From NCBI GenBank assembly GCA_019059635.1, contig JAGVRJ010000015.1, forward strand, positions 434,001 through 498,000: a stretch of DNA of 64,000 nt, read 5' to 3'. Origin of the DNA: Proales similis. Lineage: Eukaryota > Rotifera > Eurotatoria > Ploima > Proalidae. Position numbers and translations under genes: made by a program. Positions 29,840-43,600 of the stretch are shown here, one piece after another. The stretch's first letter is position 1; each line of letters begins with the position of its first letter. Under the pieces are notes generated by a model. It was not told the origin of the DNA. It saw nothing but the letters and a program-made list of their open reading frames with translations, and ran no database searches.

Positions 29840-32800
29840 ATGAACAGCAATGGCTCAATAACTATCGACAATACAAACTTGCTTAACGACCTTCTTGACG
29901 TGGACTTACCTTCTAGTGGCTCGATTCTTCTACAAAAGAGACAAGAACAACAGAACCGCAAAAGAAGCATCCAACTCCCTGAGCCTCCATCTTTTACGCA
30001 TACACGTCCATTAAACGCCTTTTCCGAATCAGAGACGTTTAATCGCCGAGAAGACGATATATACCGGTAGGAACTTTTAAAAAAAGCTGTGCGAACGAGT
30101 TTTGATCAGACAGCTTTGTAGCTATGTGCACAGTCGAATAAGCTCGCTAGATAATCCGATCGATTTGGATCGAAACGGGCCTGATAGTAGCCGGCAAATT
30201 TTCGCTCCCAAGCCACAGCAACAGTTAATTAGAATTTTATTTATTTGAATCATTGTTCAATGCCTTTAAAACATGTTTTAATTTAAGAAAAGCCCCAGCT
30301 GATAGAATCGGCTCAAATAGGCTTTTAAGCGACCTTGCTGTTTCCTCTCTCCCAGCGCCCAATCCAGCAGTATTGACCGCTGGCCAAGGTGAGCTGTTAT
30401 TTCGACTATCAACACCGCCACCACCTTTTCTCTCACTAATCCTTGTTCGTGACTGTAAACTCCCATAATAAGCTTTCCAAAAAAGAAAACCAATTAGGCA
30501 AAAAGCACTAAGGTCTGCAAAGCAAACGCAAAACTCTACTTTCTTTACGGTGACAGATTGACGTCCGTTACTAACAACAAATTTTAATACTTTAGGCGCT
30601 GTCCACGGCAACCGCATAATTTTAAATTACATATGAGAAACATTTATGAGACGATCTTCTACTTTCAATGTTTTTTTCTGCTTTTTACGCTTTGTTTACT
30701 TGAGCTAAATTGGTGGCGTTGTGTCGCAACTTGCGATTATTGAGAAGACGCTTGACAGTTTAAGCTCTACTCAATCGATTTCAATCCCCTTTAATTAACA
30801 ACTAATTCTTATGCGTTTTTAGCCTCATCAGAATTTTACAGCGGCAACCAAAATACACAGGAGAACCGCCGTTCAAGTTTTCAGCAGCCACCAATTTATC
30901 ACAACCAAGCGGAAGCTCAAAGCAGTGCCCTACCGCCGATTGGCTACGCCTACAATCAAGCATCTCCAGTCTTACCCCAGTACCAAGCGATTCTCCCTTA
31001 TCAAGGATTTGCGCCTACGCCTGTTCTTGTAGTGCCCAGTAATTCAAATCCAGCGTTTTCTCTTAATTCAAGTACTCAGTACCCAGGCTTTTATTCAATT
31101 GGAATTCAAAACCCAAATATGTTCTACCAGGAGCCGGTCCAACCTTATATGCCGAACCCTGCGTATCAATACAACTACAACATGCAGCCGGCCGCATTCG
31201 ATTCACAGCCTTATCAATTTTACCCGACCCACAACTATCAAGCTTGGAATACAGACCTGGGCCGAGGCAACAACAACGCTTCGGCCGGAAGCCAGTATGG
31301 GAATGGAACCAAATACGAAACGCAGCCCCTGCAGCCGCCTATTATTGGCTACGAGGATGCCAATATAGACAAGAAAAACAGCCATCAAGCCTATGAAAAT
31401 GATGAAAATTTCGATGGTGAGGAAATGAACGCCAATATGGCTGATATGCAGCTCTACGATGAGCAAGATGATGACGCCAGGCGCCAAGAAGTTTGGAATA
31501 AGCTCAAAGAGAAGCACAGTGGTGGCGTTAAAAAGCAGAAAAAGCCAACTTCCCTGCCACCGGTTGATCGGCGTCGCAGCTCTGACAAGCCAAATTTTGT
31601 TGAAAAAAATATTGAGGCGTTGCGCAACAAAGAAAACCTGGTTCATCGCTACCCTGAGAAGAAATATGAAAAGGTCCACGGTAAAGACATTGAGCAGCGC
31701 CTGAAGCTATTCAACAGGTAGGTAGACCTTACTTCATTCCAAAAACCTACAGCTTGATGCTTAATAAAAGCTCCTTCTTACGCTTTGATCAAGACCCAAC
31801 GCAGACATAAAAAGACCTGAAAAGTTCAATGACGAGCACGACATACTATTGGAAGCCGAACGACAAGCTTTGCCCAGTAATAGGCGTAATTTTACACAAA
31901 AGGTCGTGAGCATACCGATAGAGGGAAGAACAAATGGCGAGCACATAAATCTAGATATCAACGTTCGTCTAGGAGATATGGGTCCTGGGAATCGAAGTTT
32001 TGATGAGTTTGATACCAGCAGTGATCCGCTCGAGCAGCATGTCCGTCGCTATGAGACTCATATATCTCGTTCGTTGCCTGGCTCCTCAGGCGCACTACAC
32101 AAACCTCATCATCTTTCACCGCTTAATGCCAAAGCGCGTCAAAAAAAGCCGTATTCTCAGCAATCCAAGCGCGAGAATCTACTTCATATTGAATACGATA
32201 GCCAAGTGAAGGGTGAAGACAGCTACTTGGCTCAGCTGCGTAGATCTCAATTACCGAAGCCGCCGATAAAAACTTATTCACTTCAAGACTACCGGAATTT
32301 TCAGAAAGACGCGGTTTCTAACACAAATAAAACAACAGGCAAGCTTGGGTTTGACTACGAAAGCGAAACTTACAAACATAAGGCAAGTACTGATTTTGTT
32401 TATTTTGACGGAAATAGAACTAAGAGCACTAAATCAAGATTGAAACCGCTCAAAAAAAGAACGATTACGCTCTAAGAGTAAAAGAGCGCAATCGCTTAAT
32501 TTTGGCCGAGCAAAGACGACAGGAAAGCTCTGAGCGAATGAACAAGGAGCAAGAGGAGCCGTCTAAATTTCAAAGGGTATAGAATCGCTGAATAAAAACA
32601 TTTGTAGCACTGAGTGTGTTCAATCCTATTTACCGCTGCTCTCATTCAAAAACTTTTTCTATCCATCTGCTGAGTGATCATACACCCTTATGTTTAATTT
32701 CTCATCGCACTGTCCCTTCAACTAGGTTGTTTGGTTGAGACTAACTTTTTTTTGTAAAGGCGAGGGATTATGTGAAGAATAACGTCTATCGGCCCATTTC

Positions 32801-33251
32801 TGCTTCAAATATGCCGCCTTCGAATTTGAAACGCCCTAAGAAAAAGCCGGATTCGAACGAAAAGGAGAAGAAGACCGAGAGCGAAAAACAGCCATCTAGA
32901 CGTCCTGTCCATTCGCAGCCGTTTGTGCGCAAGGTTGAAAATGATGAAACAACTGTGGTCCGCATTAGGGATCCTGTCTCAAGCAAAGTGCGGACGCTAT
33001 ATCTAAACGATAAGCAGATTGAAGAGCTAAGTAAAAGACATAACGAAGAAAAAGCCATGGTCGAGTCGATGGTTGGTCGCAGAGGCGAGCCTAAGAGAAC
33101 TGAGCCACCGGTGGCAACTCGCAATCTCAATGAAACGGCTTATTCGCAACCTAAAGCTGTCTTGGAACACGAGCCACAAATATCAGACGAATTTTCTAAT
33201 CAAGATTACGAACAAGACGGGCCGTATGGCGAAAACGAACTGCGTGGTTAA
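29840..33251 (+). CDS. JHY-like protein (motile-cilium associated), tentative
   Basis: Seven exons keep frame: 29840-30066, 30134-30223, 30288-30388, 30832-31717, 31794-32382, 32460-32576, 32760-33251. The protein is largely disordered. Exon 4 is rich in Asn, Gln, Tyr and Pro (QYNYNMQ, PYQFYPTHNYQ). Conserved-looking parts are KTYSLQDYRNFQKD, then GKLGFDYES, NDYALRVKERNR and ARDYVKNN, the order expected for the conserved C-terminal region of JHY (C11orf63), a protein needed for motile cilia of the ependyma. The intron at 32383-32459 is GC-AG (AAG|GCAAGT). Intron 3 (about 440 nt) is the longest in this gene. An AATAAA lies at 33583-33588. The gene model is good; the name rests on remembered motif order and is uncertain. 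Confidence 0.55.
32383..32459 (+). other. GC-AG intron in the JHY-like gene
   Basis: Donor AAG|GCAAGT, phase 0, 77 nt. Splicing joins YKHK to NDYAL; reading through would stop soon after. Confidence 0.7.
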
Positions 33252-34624
33252 ATAGAGATCGGACTCGAGTAAAATTGTTTTTTGTCGATAGTGGCATCGT
33301 TCTGAAAATAAATCTGCAAATCAGTGTGAATCCATCTGCTTATCAGGTTTCTATTCGACTTGGCGCTAGTTTATTCTCGTCTTTGTTTATTACCAAACGA
33401 GAGCCTGTGCTTGCATCTATGTATATCTGTATGCCAGTTAATTTTAGCACAACTGCCATATTGTCTTGGCTGCATTAGTTGGCTAATTGGCTCTTACTGA
33501 AGTAGTGGTTTATTAAGTTTTCACAAATAGGGAATGGATAAAAGTGTTGCTGATCTGGCCAAACTTTCTCAGCTCCTGCTTAAATAAACGAATGAATGAT
33601 TTGCTCAATATAATGGGGATTTAGGTGAAAAAAGCAAAAAAGAATCTTGCTTTGGAATAAAGACAGTTTGCTTTCATGGCAGCTTCTTTTTTCAACCTTA
33701 CTTCATTTGCAATTGCATTTTGAAATTCTTCTCTTCAGCAATTAGAAGCTGAGACGGGTTCGAGAGATGAAGTCAGCAAGCAATCATCACCAGTTTTAAT
33801 GCAGTCTATTAAACGTGCAAGGCTCTCATGATTTCAGCTTCTCAACTCTTTTCTTGAGTCAGAGGCGATGGAAGTGATTAACTGAACAGCGTGTTGCACG
33901 CGCGTCCTGAATTCGAACGCGTTCACATAAGAACGCGCGAGAAAACTAGAAAACGAGCAAGAAATGTTTTCGAAAGTGCCGACAGCATGATCGATGCTTG
34001 CGTATTAGCATACTCAATTGTTTTTTCTTGGCGCCCGCTCGATTTCATTTGATCTGGGTCAAACGTCAGTGGATTGGTATGCTGAGCTCTTGCTCAAGAT
34101 TTGGGATCATTTCGCAGGCGATAAGATAGCGCTCGTGCCCCTTTAGACTTTTGCCGAAAACACTTTTGCTGCAACTGCTTTCAATCCCGATTGGAATAAT
34201 TCGTGCTTGCAGCACCATAGGTCAGCATTATGTGAGATGGGCGCTAACTAGCGCCTAAAACTTCAAGACTCGCCAGTTTGAGAATAACCACATGATGAGC
34301 TTTTCGCTTATCTCTCATTATAATCAAAGCGGTCAGAAGCGCCTATCTGCATTTTCTCTGCCCACTACCTTACCCTGATGCAGATGTTTTGTATTTAAGG
34401 CTTTTGCTGTGTATTGCGAAAGAGCACGCAAGATAAGCGGCATTCAGTGATTGAACGCTTTTCATTTAAGTCACATACCCATTTCAGAAAGTAGCAGACA
34501 TATATTCTCCTTTTAAAGGCTTATCTATTCATCATTCTATCATTCAAATATATAATTCTGTTATTAGTTGATGCCTCGCCCCAGGTCTAAAGCTTAATAT
34601 TTCTAGAGGAAATCTGATTCCAAA
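33252..34624. other. Long intergenic region upstream of ITPR
   Basis: 1.37 kb, the longest gap in the window. It holds poly(A) signals for the JHY-like gene (33583-33588, 33656-33661). A GC-rich stretch at about 33900-33945 contains ACGCGCG-type inverted elements. AT-rich DNA with a TATATAA-type site lies near 34549. No coding exon is supported. It probably contains ITPR control sequence. Confidence 0.4.
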
Positions 34625-37600
34625 ATGGCTGGCACAGGCTCTATAAGTAGCTTCCTTCACATGGGGGACGTAATTTCGCTCTATGCCGAAGGCAAAGTAT
34701 ATGGATTCATCAACACGCTCGGACTGGTGGACAATCGATGCGTTGTTCAGCCACTAAGCGGAGATCTAAGCCATCCGCCAAATAAGTTTCGCGATTGTCT
34801 GTTTCGTGTCATGCCTCAGAACCGATACTCTGCCCAGCGTCAATACTGGAAACAGTGTCGACAAAATACAAAAGGGACGCCTGCAAATCCGCTGAGCTTT
34901 GACGAAACAGTTATTAAAAAACTCCAGGTTAGACATTTAAAAAAAGTCAAACCGAAATTCTCATATAATTTTCTTCATTTTCTCACGAAAGCATGCGGCT
35001 GAATTGGAAAAGAAGCAGAACGAGATCGAAAGCAGTAAACTGATTGGCTCAAGCACGATTATACACTATGGAACCATAGTGCAACTGCTGCATCTTAAGA
35101 GTAACAAGTATCTCACAGTCAATAAAAAACTCCCGGCTCACGTGGAAAAAAATGCCATGCGTGTCTACCTGGATTATTCTGGAAGCGAGAGCTCCTGGTT
35201 TATCATTCAGCCGTTTTACAAGCTACGCACTGTTGGAGACAAGGTCGTAATTGGGGACAAAATTGTTCTTCAGTCGTTTATCGGAATGCAACCGTTGCAT
35301 GTGAGTGAGGCCGAACTCATCGACCATCCCGGAAGCAAAGAGGTGAGGCAATTAACTTGCTTGTTTCTATTTGCCATTTTTGAAAGTCACTTGTTAACGT
35401 TCGTCTTTGTTCTAACCTTAAACCATTAACTCTTTACTAATTCAAAGATAAATTGCCGTTGGCTTATTTCTCCTCGGCGAGAGATTCTCAATCAAACTCA
35501 AGCAGAAGATTCGTTTAGTTCTCGAAATGCTGAGGTTGTTAGATAATGTTAATAACGCTTCGCTACTTGTTTGGCTTAGAGCAATTTTTCGTCCCAATTC
35601 GCTAGAATGATCAGCTTCAGCTTTTGGCTTTTCTTTGAATTCTGTCTAAAACGATAACCCGTTCATAGGTCAATTTGTTGAGCTCGCAAACGAGTTGGAA
35701 AATAAACCTGTTCATGTGTCATGGGGAGGACAAGATCGACGTGTTGAAAAGCGTAATCTAGTTTCGAGCTTTATCCATCAATTTTTCCTACTTCACATTA
35801 TTTTTGACTGTTTCACACGCTTTAGGGAGATGTCATACGATTATTCCATGCTGAACAAGAAAAGTATTTGACTTGCGACGACTACAAACAAAGGCAGTAC
35901 GTGTTCATAAGAAGTACCGCTCGAGTATCTGCTACGGCAGCTACGTCGTCAAAAGCTTTGTGGGAGATAGAGCTGGTGAAAAAGGATCCGTGTCGCGGTG
36001 GAGCTTGCCGCTGGTCGCAGCTGTTTCGCTTCAAACACCTTGCCTCCGGACGCTATCTCTGTGCACAAGTAGATAACGAGCCAACCGACGATCTAATGAG
36101 AAACAAACTGCGCGGCGGCAAAAACGAACTAGTCTACACATTGATCACCAGCGATGATCCATTTGATCTATCCACCATATTTGAGCTGGATGAAACCACT
36201 ATTACCGGTCGAGATTCCCTTATTGCCAAAAACTCGTATGTTAGGCTTCGACACTGGCAATCTGGCACTTGGGTGCATAGTACAGCAATACCAATTGATA
36301 AAACAGAAGATAAGCCAATAATGTGGAAGATCGGCTCGGCAAAAATAAAGGAAGACAAAGAAGCATTTCAACTCATTCCGGTTTCACCAAACGAAGTTCG
36401 CGATCTCGACTTTGCTACTGACGCTGCAAAAATGCTCGAAATATTTGCGCATGGAATAAGCAAGAATTTATTCAATTTAAACGACCGCCGTTCTCTTGGA
36501 GCTCTATTAACTGATTTGATCTATTTTGTGGCTGAATCAGACAATGGCGGTCTAGACCCACTCGAAGTGCATCCCAGCAAGCCAAATCGGGAGCGGCAAA
36601 AGTTGATGCGAGAGCAGAACATTTTAAAACAGCTATTTAGAATACTGAAAGCTCCTTTCGTCGAATTCGGAAATTCTAGTGGAATTCGTATGAGCGAACT
36701 TAAAGATTCAAACAAGCATGGTCTCCAGCCACTTTTTCGGCTCTGCTACCGAATAATCAAACACTCACAGCAGTCGTACAGAAAGAATCAGGTAAATCGC
36801 CATTATAAAAATGGCTTAGTTATTTGTCTAAATGTTGGATACAAATAGGAATACATTGCCAAAGAATTTGGGTTTATGCAAAATCAGATTGGCTTTGACG
36901 TGTTGGCTGAAGAGACGATCACTGCTCTATTGCATAGCAATCGTCAGCTGCTCGAGAAACACATCACCAGGAAAGAAATCGAAACCTTTGTCAGCTTGGT
37001 CAAACTCAACAAAGATTTCAAATTTCTGGAATATTTGTCCGATCTGTGTGTGGCAAATGATGAGGCGATAGCTAGCACCCAAGAACTCATTTGCAGTGTC
37101 ATTCTAAAAAATAGAGAGAACACATCGATGCTTATTGAAACTAAAATCGAAAAGTTTGACGAAAAGCTTGTCTTCATTGAGAGCTCGAATTGTTTCGGTA
37201 ATTGAAAAGAAGCTCCTAATTTATGATCGTTAAGTGTACCATTCTTTATTCAGATTCTATTGCGGATGAGTCTTGCTTTGTGAAGCAATGCGAAAAGGAC
37301 GAAGACTCAATTGTGCTTTACTGGGAGGATTTTTCTGTTTCGCTTCAAGAGCTAGTTAAAACGAATGAGCTTGGAGAGCGGAATATGCTAGACTACTATC
37401 GGTAAGCTAGTGTCCGTAGCCGATAATCGAGATCAAATTCGAATTATGAACACAGATACCAACTGAACCTCTTCTCAAACATGTGTCTTAACCGCCAATA
37501 CTTGGCGATTGAAGAGTTAAGTCCAACCCTAACAATCGACTTAATTCTTCGATGCATGCAGGATGATCTTCTAAATCATGACTTGCGTGCGTCGTTCTGT

Positions 37601-40600
37601 CGACTTATGCTTCACCTACACGTAATATAATTGATTTTGAACATTCTTAGAAAAAATTCGATTATTTTTGTATATCAGGTTGACCACGAGCCTCAAGAAC
37701 TGGTCACGCCAGTAAATTTTGCTCGACTTTGGAAACAAGTGCCCTCAATAATCAATATTGAAAAGTAAGCCTTGAGTGAGTTGCATGGCCGCATATCGGC
37801 TAAAACTAACCACTCTAAATTCAAGATGCAAATTTAGACCGTTGAAGTAGGTCGATAGAATTAGTAAATTTTGAACCTTGCATGAGCTTCTCGGCTTAAT
37901 ATGCATGCGAATGTTGGCTTTTTTTGTACGTTCAGCAAATTTCAACTCATTTCTTTAGCTATGAGAACATTTATCCCAGCCAGGATCAAATCAAAGAGAC
38001 AAAAGCTGATTTGGACAATTCATTTACAAACTCCACAGTGCTGAGCAGTTTGAATTCTTCTCATGGTTGGTTACTCTTGACTTTCAGATTCAGATAATCT
38101 CTGTTGACATTTAATTTAAATCTTCATCTGAGAAGAGCTGAATGCATCTGCAGAGTCTAAATTTCAGGCAACAATCGACTTTGTTCGTAATTACCTGGAC
38201 AATGTCGTTCAACAAAAGTCTCCATTTGAAGACCGAGAACAAAACAAACTGACTTTTGAAGTGGGATTATTTAATTGAATGAACCACTCTTTAAACCGTT
38301 CAATTTTTATTTTAGGTCATAAACTTGGCGAAAAATCTAATCTACTTTGGCTTCTACAGTTTCAAAGATCTTTTGAAATTGACCAAAACGCTCTTAAAAA
38401 TCTTGGATCACGATGATCAGACCCTAACTGCTGCCACTCTATCTTCTAGTTCAGACGGTTAGTAGATATAAATTGCTTTGCTTTAGCCTCTGCATGAATT
38501 GAATGGCAACCTCAATTTTTGTTTAAAGTTATGTTGCCTGAGTCCTTTGACTGCGGCTTGTTCAATATTCGCAAATTCCCTGCCAAGAAAAAGCATGAGC
38601 CTGCGGTCGACAAAGTTGAACTGTGCTCGCGAGCGCCTGCATCTAGACGTGATACTTTTACAGTTTTGGAGAAAAGCTTGATACAAGACGCGAATACTGT
38701 TTTTGAGACCAAGCTTCGAATTGTTGAAATTTTGCAGGTAATTTGTCATGATTGTCGCCTTGAAGAGTAGTCACCTTGTCCTGCCTCTGTTTCCAGCGTA
38801 TGAATCGCTTTATATTGCGATTGAAAGCCAACTTAATTATCCCATCAAAATAAGACCATCAAACTTAACCCTTGCCCAATAGAGCTAAATAAAGAAATGC
38901 TTAGTTTTGATGTTGACAATGACGACGAGCAAATTGTTTCTCGTAACTTCTTCTCGTCTGAACAAAGCCAACAGGGTCAACTCGAAAGCGGAACGGTAGA
39001 GATTGATGCTGACTCTCTGATGGCTAGCAGTGGCCGTGTAGAAGCTAAGCGATTTGCCGATAAGCTTATAATAAAGGCCAAAGATTTTATAATGGAGATA
39101 CTTGAGGTGACTTTAAACTCCATACCCACATCCAAATTTAAGACCTCCCCATCTTGTTCAAGCAAAACTATTCTGAACTATGTTTATTTTTTAGTTCATA
39201 TTGAATGTACGCCTCGACTATCGGCTTACTTATTTGCTCTCGATCTTTCGGAAAGCGTTTGAGGCTGCCTACGAGGTCAAGTCGCAAAGTTTTGATCGGC
39301 AGGCTTTTATTGAAATCCTGAAAGATGCTGAGAAACTTTTTGCGAATGACAAAGATCTAACTGACCTCGATTTGGATGGTGCTGGAGGAAAAACATTCCT
39401 GCGGGTCCTGCTCAAACTTATTCTTCATGAATATCCTCCTCTAGTGAGCGGCTCTTTACAACTGATGTTTCGTCATTTCAGCCAACTCCAGGAGACTTTG
39501 AATGCATTTAAACAGGCAAGCCTAATCATTCAATAGCTCAGTTCTCTTTGAAGCTGGTGTGAAATAAGATAATTTTTTTTAATTTTAGATTCAACTTCTC
39601 GTTTCTGACGACGACGTCAATAACTATAACAAAATCAAAGCGGACTTGGATACTTTGAGACTTTTGGTAGAACAATCAGAGTTATGGATTTACAAAAAGA
39701 AAGAGCACTCAAAAGATGGTGACGAAGAAAATTTAACAGAGCAATCATCGAATGCTCTGCAAGCTAACTCGATTATTCGGCACGAGCGTGTAAAGCTAAA
39801 TAAGTCCGGTATAATTGGAGATCCAATTATACTTCAGGAGATCGATTCTGGACCAGTGTTGGACTCAAAAGCCGTAGAAAAGTACAAAGAGTTGTATAAA
39901 ATTCTATTCAATCTGAATAAACTTTGCGTGTTCGAGAACACTGCAGCAGATGGTAGCGTAAGAAGAAAGCCTCGAGGAAATAATCAGCGTCTACTTCGCA
40001 ACATGGGTGTGCACAACATAGTGCTTGATTTAACCAAAATTTCATATGAGAGATGCCTCGACACTCGAATGAAAGCGGTCATGCGGACAGCCCACGAGTT
40101 TCTTCAGAATTTTTGTCTCGGAAATCCTCACAACCAAGCACTTTTATATGAAAAAATTGATCTATCACAGTACCCGTCCAATGAATGGGAGGCAAGCACT
40201 GCACTTCATATATTTAAGGATAACAAGGCACTTTACAACGAGTTAAATGAGCGTCTTATTCAGAATTTTGTCCACGCTCTCGAGCAGCAAAACGTTGAAG
40301 AATCAAAAGTTCCATATTTGGAGTTTCTTCAGGCGATTTGTGTCATTGACGGCCATGAAGTAAAGAGGTGCCAGGACATGATCATTTCCGAACTTCTAAA
40401 TTCGGAGGTAGTTAATCTGAGCTCTGACAAGACCTATATTGACGAGCTTTGTCAACTCATGCAGACGCTTTATGATCGTCCGCATGAGGAAATTTTCAAA
40501 GACAAAGGTGCTATGAATCAAATTAATTTTCACCTTAATCTTGTTCAAGTGCTTATAAGCTGTACCAAAGGCAAGAATACCTTCACTGAAATAAAATGCC

Positions 40601-43600
40601 ACACCATTCTGTCGCTTGAGGACATAGAAAAAGTGATCACTTGTGGACATTGCCTTACATCAGTGAAGCAAACTTATATAAGTTTCTTGTACCACTGTCA
40701 CATTGATACGGAAAACGAAACAAAGGAAATTTTCACTCAGCCACACATTTGGTCTATATTTGAGAGCTTTGTTGAAGACATTGATCTGGTTGCTCGAGAC
40801 CGAATCGGCTGCGAGTATGTGGACAGAGATCTCGAGTTATATGTGCTAAACAATATCATCGAAGTTTTAACCGGTTTCTTTGCCCACAACCAGTACACTC
40901 AGATTCAACAGCCTCAAACACGGGCAGATGTATTTAAACGAATCTATGCCAAAACCGCACAACTTTATAAATGCAAATGGATGGACGAAAAGTCTCGTCT
41001 TAGTGTTCTGGCAGCCCTTACCGCCATTCAAGAGCGTTCCTTCTTCATGGGAATCACTGATCTACCCACAATTCAAGAGCCCGAGGTTTATTCAGAATCT
41101 TACATCGAGAAACGCTTAACGAACTTGCCACGGTTCGATTCGGTTGATCACGCCAGCAACTTTTCCAAGCCTGGCTCTATCTCGGATGAAACACATCGAA
41201 TCGAGCTGCTAAATGAACACAGCACCGAGTCGCGAGTTGTAAATGAATCTTTTTTGGTAAGTGAGGCTTAATGAAGATTTAATTTTTTTTAAAGGTAATA
41301 AATTAATAATTAACTTATGAAGGATGCGATTCATTCACTTGAAAATGAATTGACATTGAAAATGCAGGCAGAGACGCTTTTTCTGGTGGAAGTTCTGCAT
41401 AAGCCAAGCTCTCTTTTTTCGGCTCAGTCTTCATTCAGAAAAAAGTCCCAGGAAGCACAGTTTATAAAAAAGTAATCATTTTTCTCAGTTTGACAAAATA
41501 CTCTGAAACTCAAAAACTTCTTTATTATAAAGGCTTATCAACCACGCAAAATATTTAAAAAGTAAACAAGAGAATCAGCTTTGCCTTAAGATCCTCAAAA
41601 TTTTGCGAGAGATGATACCTATGGATGAAGAAGTAAAGATCTTGTAGATAATAAGCTTAAAAGGTCCACTCAAGTTCAAATGATTTTAACTAGTCGGAAG
41701 CAGCCCAGAAGAATCTGAAGAAGCAATACTTGTCTGAGGGACATGAAAATTCAAGTGAAAACGATAAATCAGATGGACGGCCGAATGAACTGCTAGACAG
41801 TGAGCGAAAAGAGGAAAGCGCCGATGAAGACGAAGGCTCTCACGATGCTTGTCGTTTTGAAATTCAGTGCGAGCTCAACTCTCACGGTGCCAGCGACTTG
41901 GTGATTGACCTCTTCATGAATGATCTATCCAACAAGCTTTTCAAAGAGACTGTTTTGTTATCGATTGCTCTTCTAGAAGGAGGAAATACCCAAGTTCAGG
42001 TTAGATTTTAACCTCGACTCACTTGTTTTCCAAATCACGAAAATGTCATTATTCAAATTTAAAGAAAGCAATCTACGAACGTCTAGTCAACGAACCAAAC
42101 TCCGAAAAGTTCTTCAAAGCGTTTCACGATCGAATAGAAAATGCACAAAAAGAGATAAAGAATATTAATAGTTTTATGACAAATGACATTGGTGATGGTA
42201 ACTTATCAATTGAGAAAAATTTTTCGTTGAGAGAAAGACTAATTAAATCACTTAAAAGGTCGATTGAATGCAAATGGCAAAGAATTCGGAGCGAGCGTTA
42301 ACTGGGAGAGCCATTCTGATGAGATTGGAAAAAGTGGCGAGGAAGCGGAGGCAAACGAGCCTACAAATGAAACTAGAATTGTGTTCGATGAAACAAGTGA
42401 AGCGACAGCAAGCAAAAACGGAAGCTCACTCCCTGAACAAGTCGAAATAATGGAAATCGTTTTGCGGTTTCTGCAGTTGCTGTGCGAGAATCATAATCCT
42501 TATCTACAAAATTTTCTCCGCTGCCAGCCAAACAACAAAACAAGTTACAACTTGGTTTGTGAGACATTGCAATTCCTTGACTGCATTTGTGGCTCAACTA
42601 CCGGCGGACTTGGTTTACTTGGACTCTGGATTAACGAGAACAACTGCCACTTGATAAATCAAGCATTAGAAAGCTTGACCGAATATTGTCAAGGACCATG
42701 TCACGAGAATCAATACGCGATTATCAATCATGAGTCAAATGGAATCGATATTGTCATCGCTTTAATCCTCAATGACATTCAGCCTCTGTCGAAGAATAAC
42801 GTTGAAATGTACTTGAGTCTGAAAGGGAACGCTTCAAAACTTCTGTTGGCCGTAATGGAGAGCAATGATGATACAAACAATGCAGAGCGAATTCTGTACA
42901 ACATATCACCTAGAGCACTTATCGATGTGATTCAAGAAGCTTATTTTCAAGGAAGTAGTGAAAACACAATTGACGACAGAAATTCTAAAAACGAAGATGA
43001 AGAAATTAAAGCCAATAGAGATAGAGAAGAACAAGAAGATGAAGATGATGAGGATCGGATCGAACCTAGAGAAGTCGGCCATAACCTTTATATATTAGCT
43101 CATCAACTAGCCAAGTACAACAGAGAACTAGCATTGCTGCTTCGATCCGGACAGAATAATGAGGCACTGGAATACTACGCTGCACACACAGCACAAATTG
43201 AAGTAAACTTTTACAAGCCCTCAAATCGCCTTTGTCGAATTACATGAGATTTTTTGCTTAGATTATACGGGAAGATCGCTGCATGGAGCAGATTGTTTTC
43301 CCAGTACCGACCATTTGTGAATTTCTAACCGAAGAAACAAAGCAGCGTATTTTTTTGACCACAGAAAAGGATGAACAAAACAGCAAGATTACTGGATTCT
43401 TCGAGCAAGTCGATTCTTTATGGAACGAGATGAAATGGCAGCACAAACTTCGCCAACAAGCTTGGCTTTACTGGTTTAGCTCGCACATGCGAATTTGGAG
43501 CGATATCTCATTCATCTTTGCTCTTTTACTTAACTTTATGGTCGCTCTGTTCTACCCATTCGAAAGAGAACTTACAGGTATCAATTTTACTTTGGCTTGA

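Noticed and set aside
30237-30617. Minus-strand open frame of 126 residues in the JHY-like gene
   Set aside because: It is the reverse of plus-strand exon 3 (30288-30388) and its introns; the plus-strand exon has good splice sites and keeps frame.
33895-33945. GC-rich ACGCGCG inverted elements upstream of ITPR
   Set aside because: Short and imperfect; could be a CpG-rich promoter patch, but no specific site can be named.
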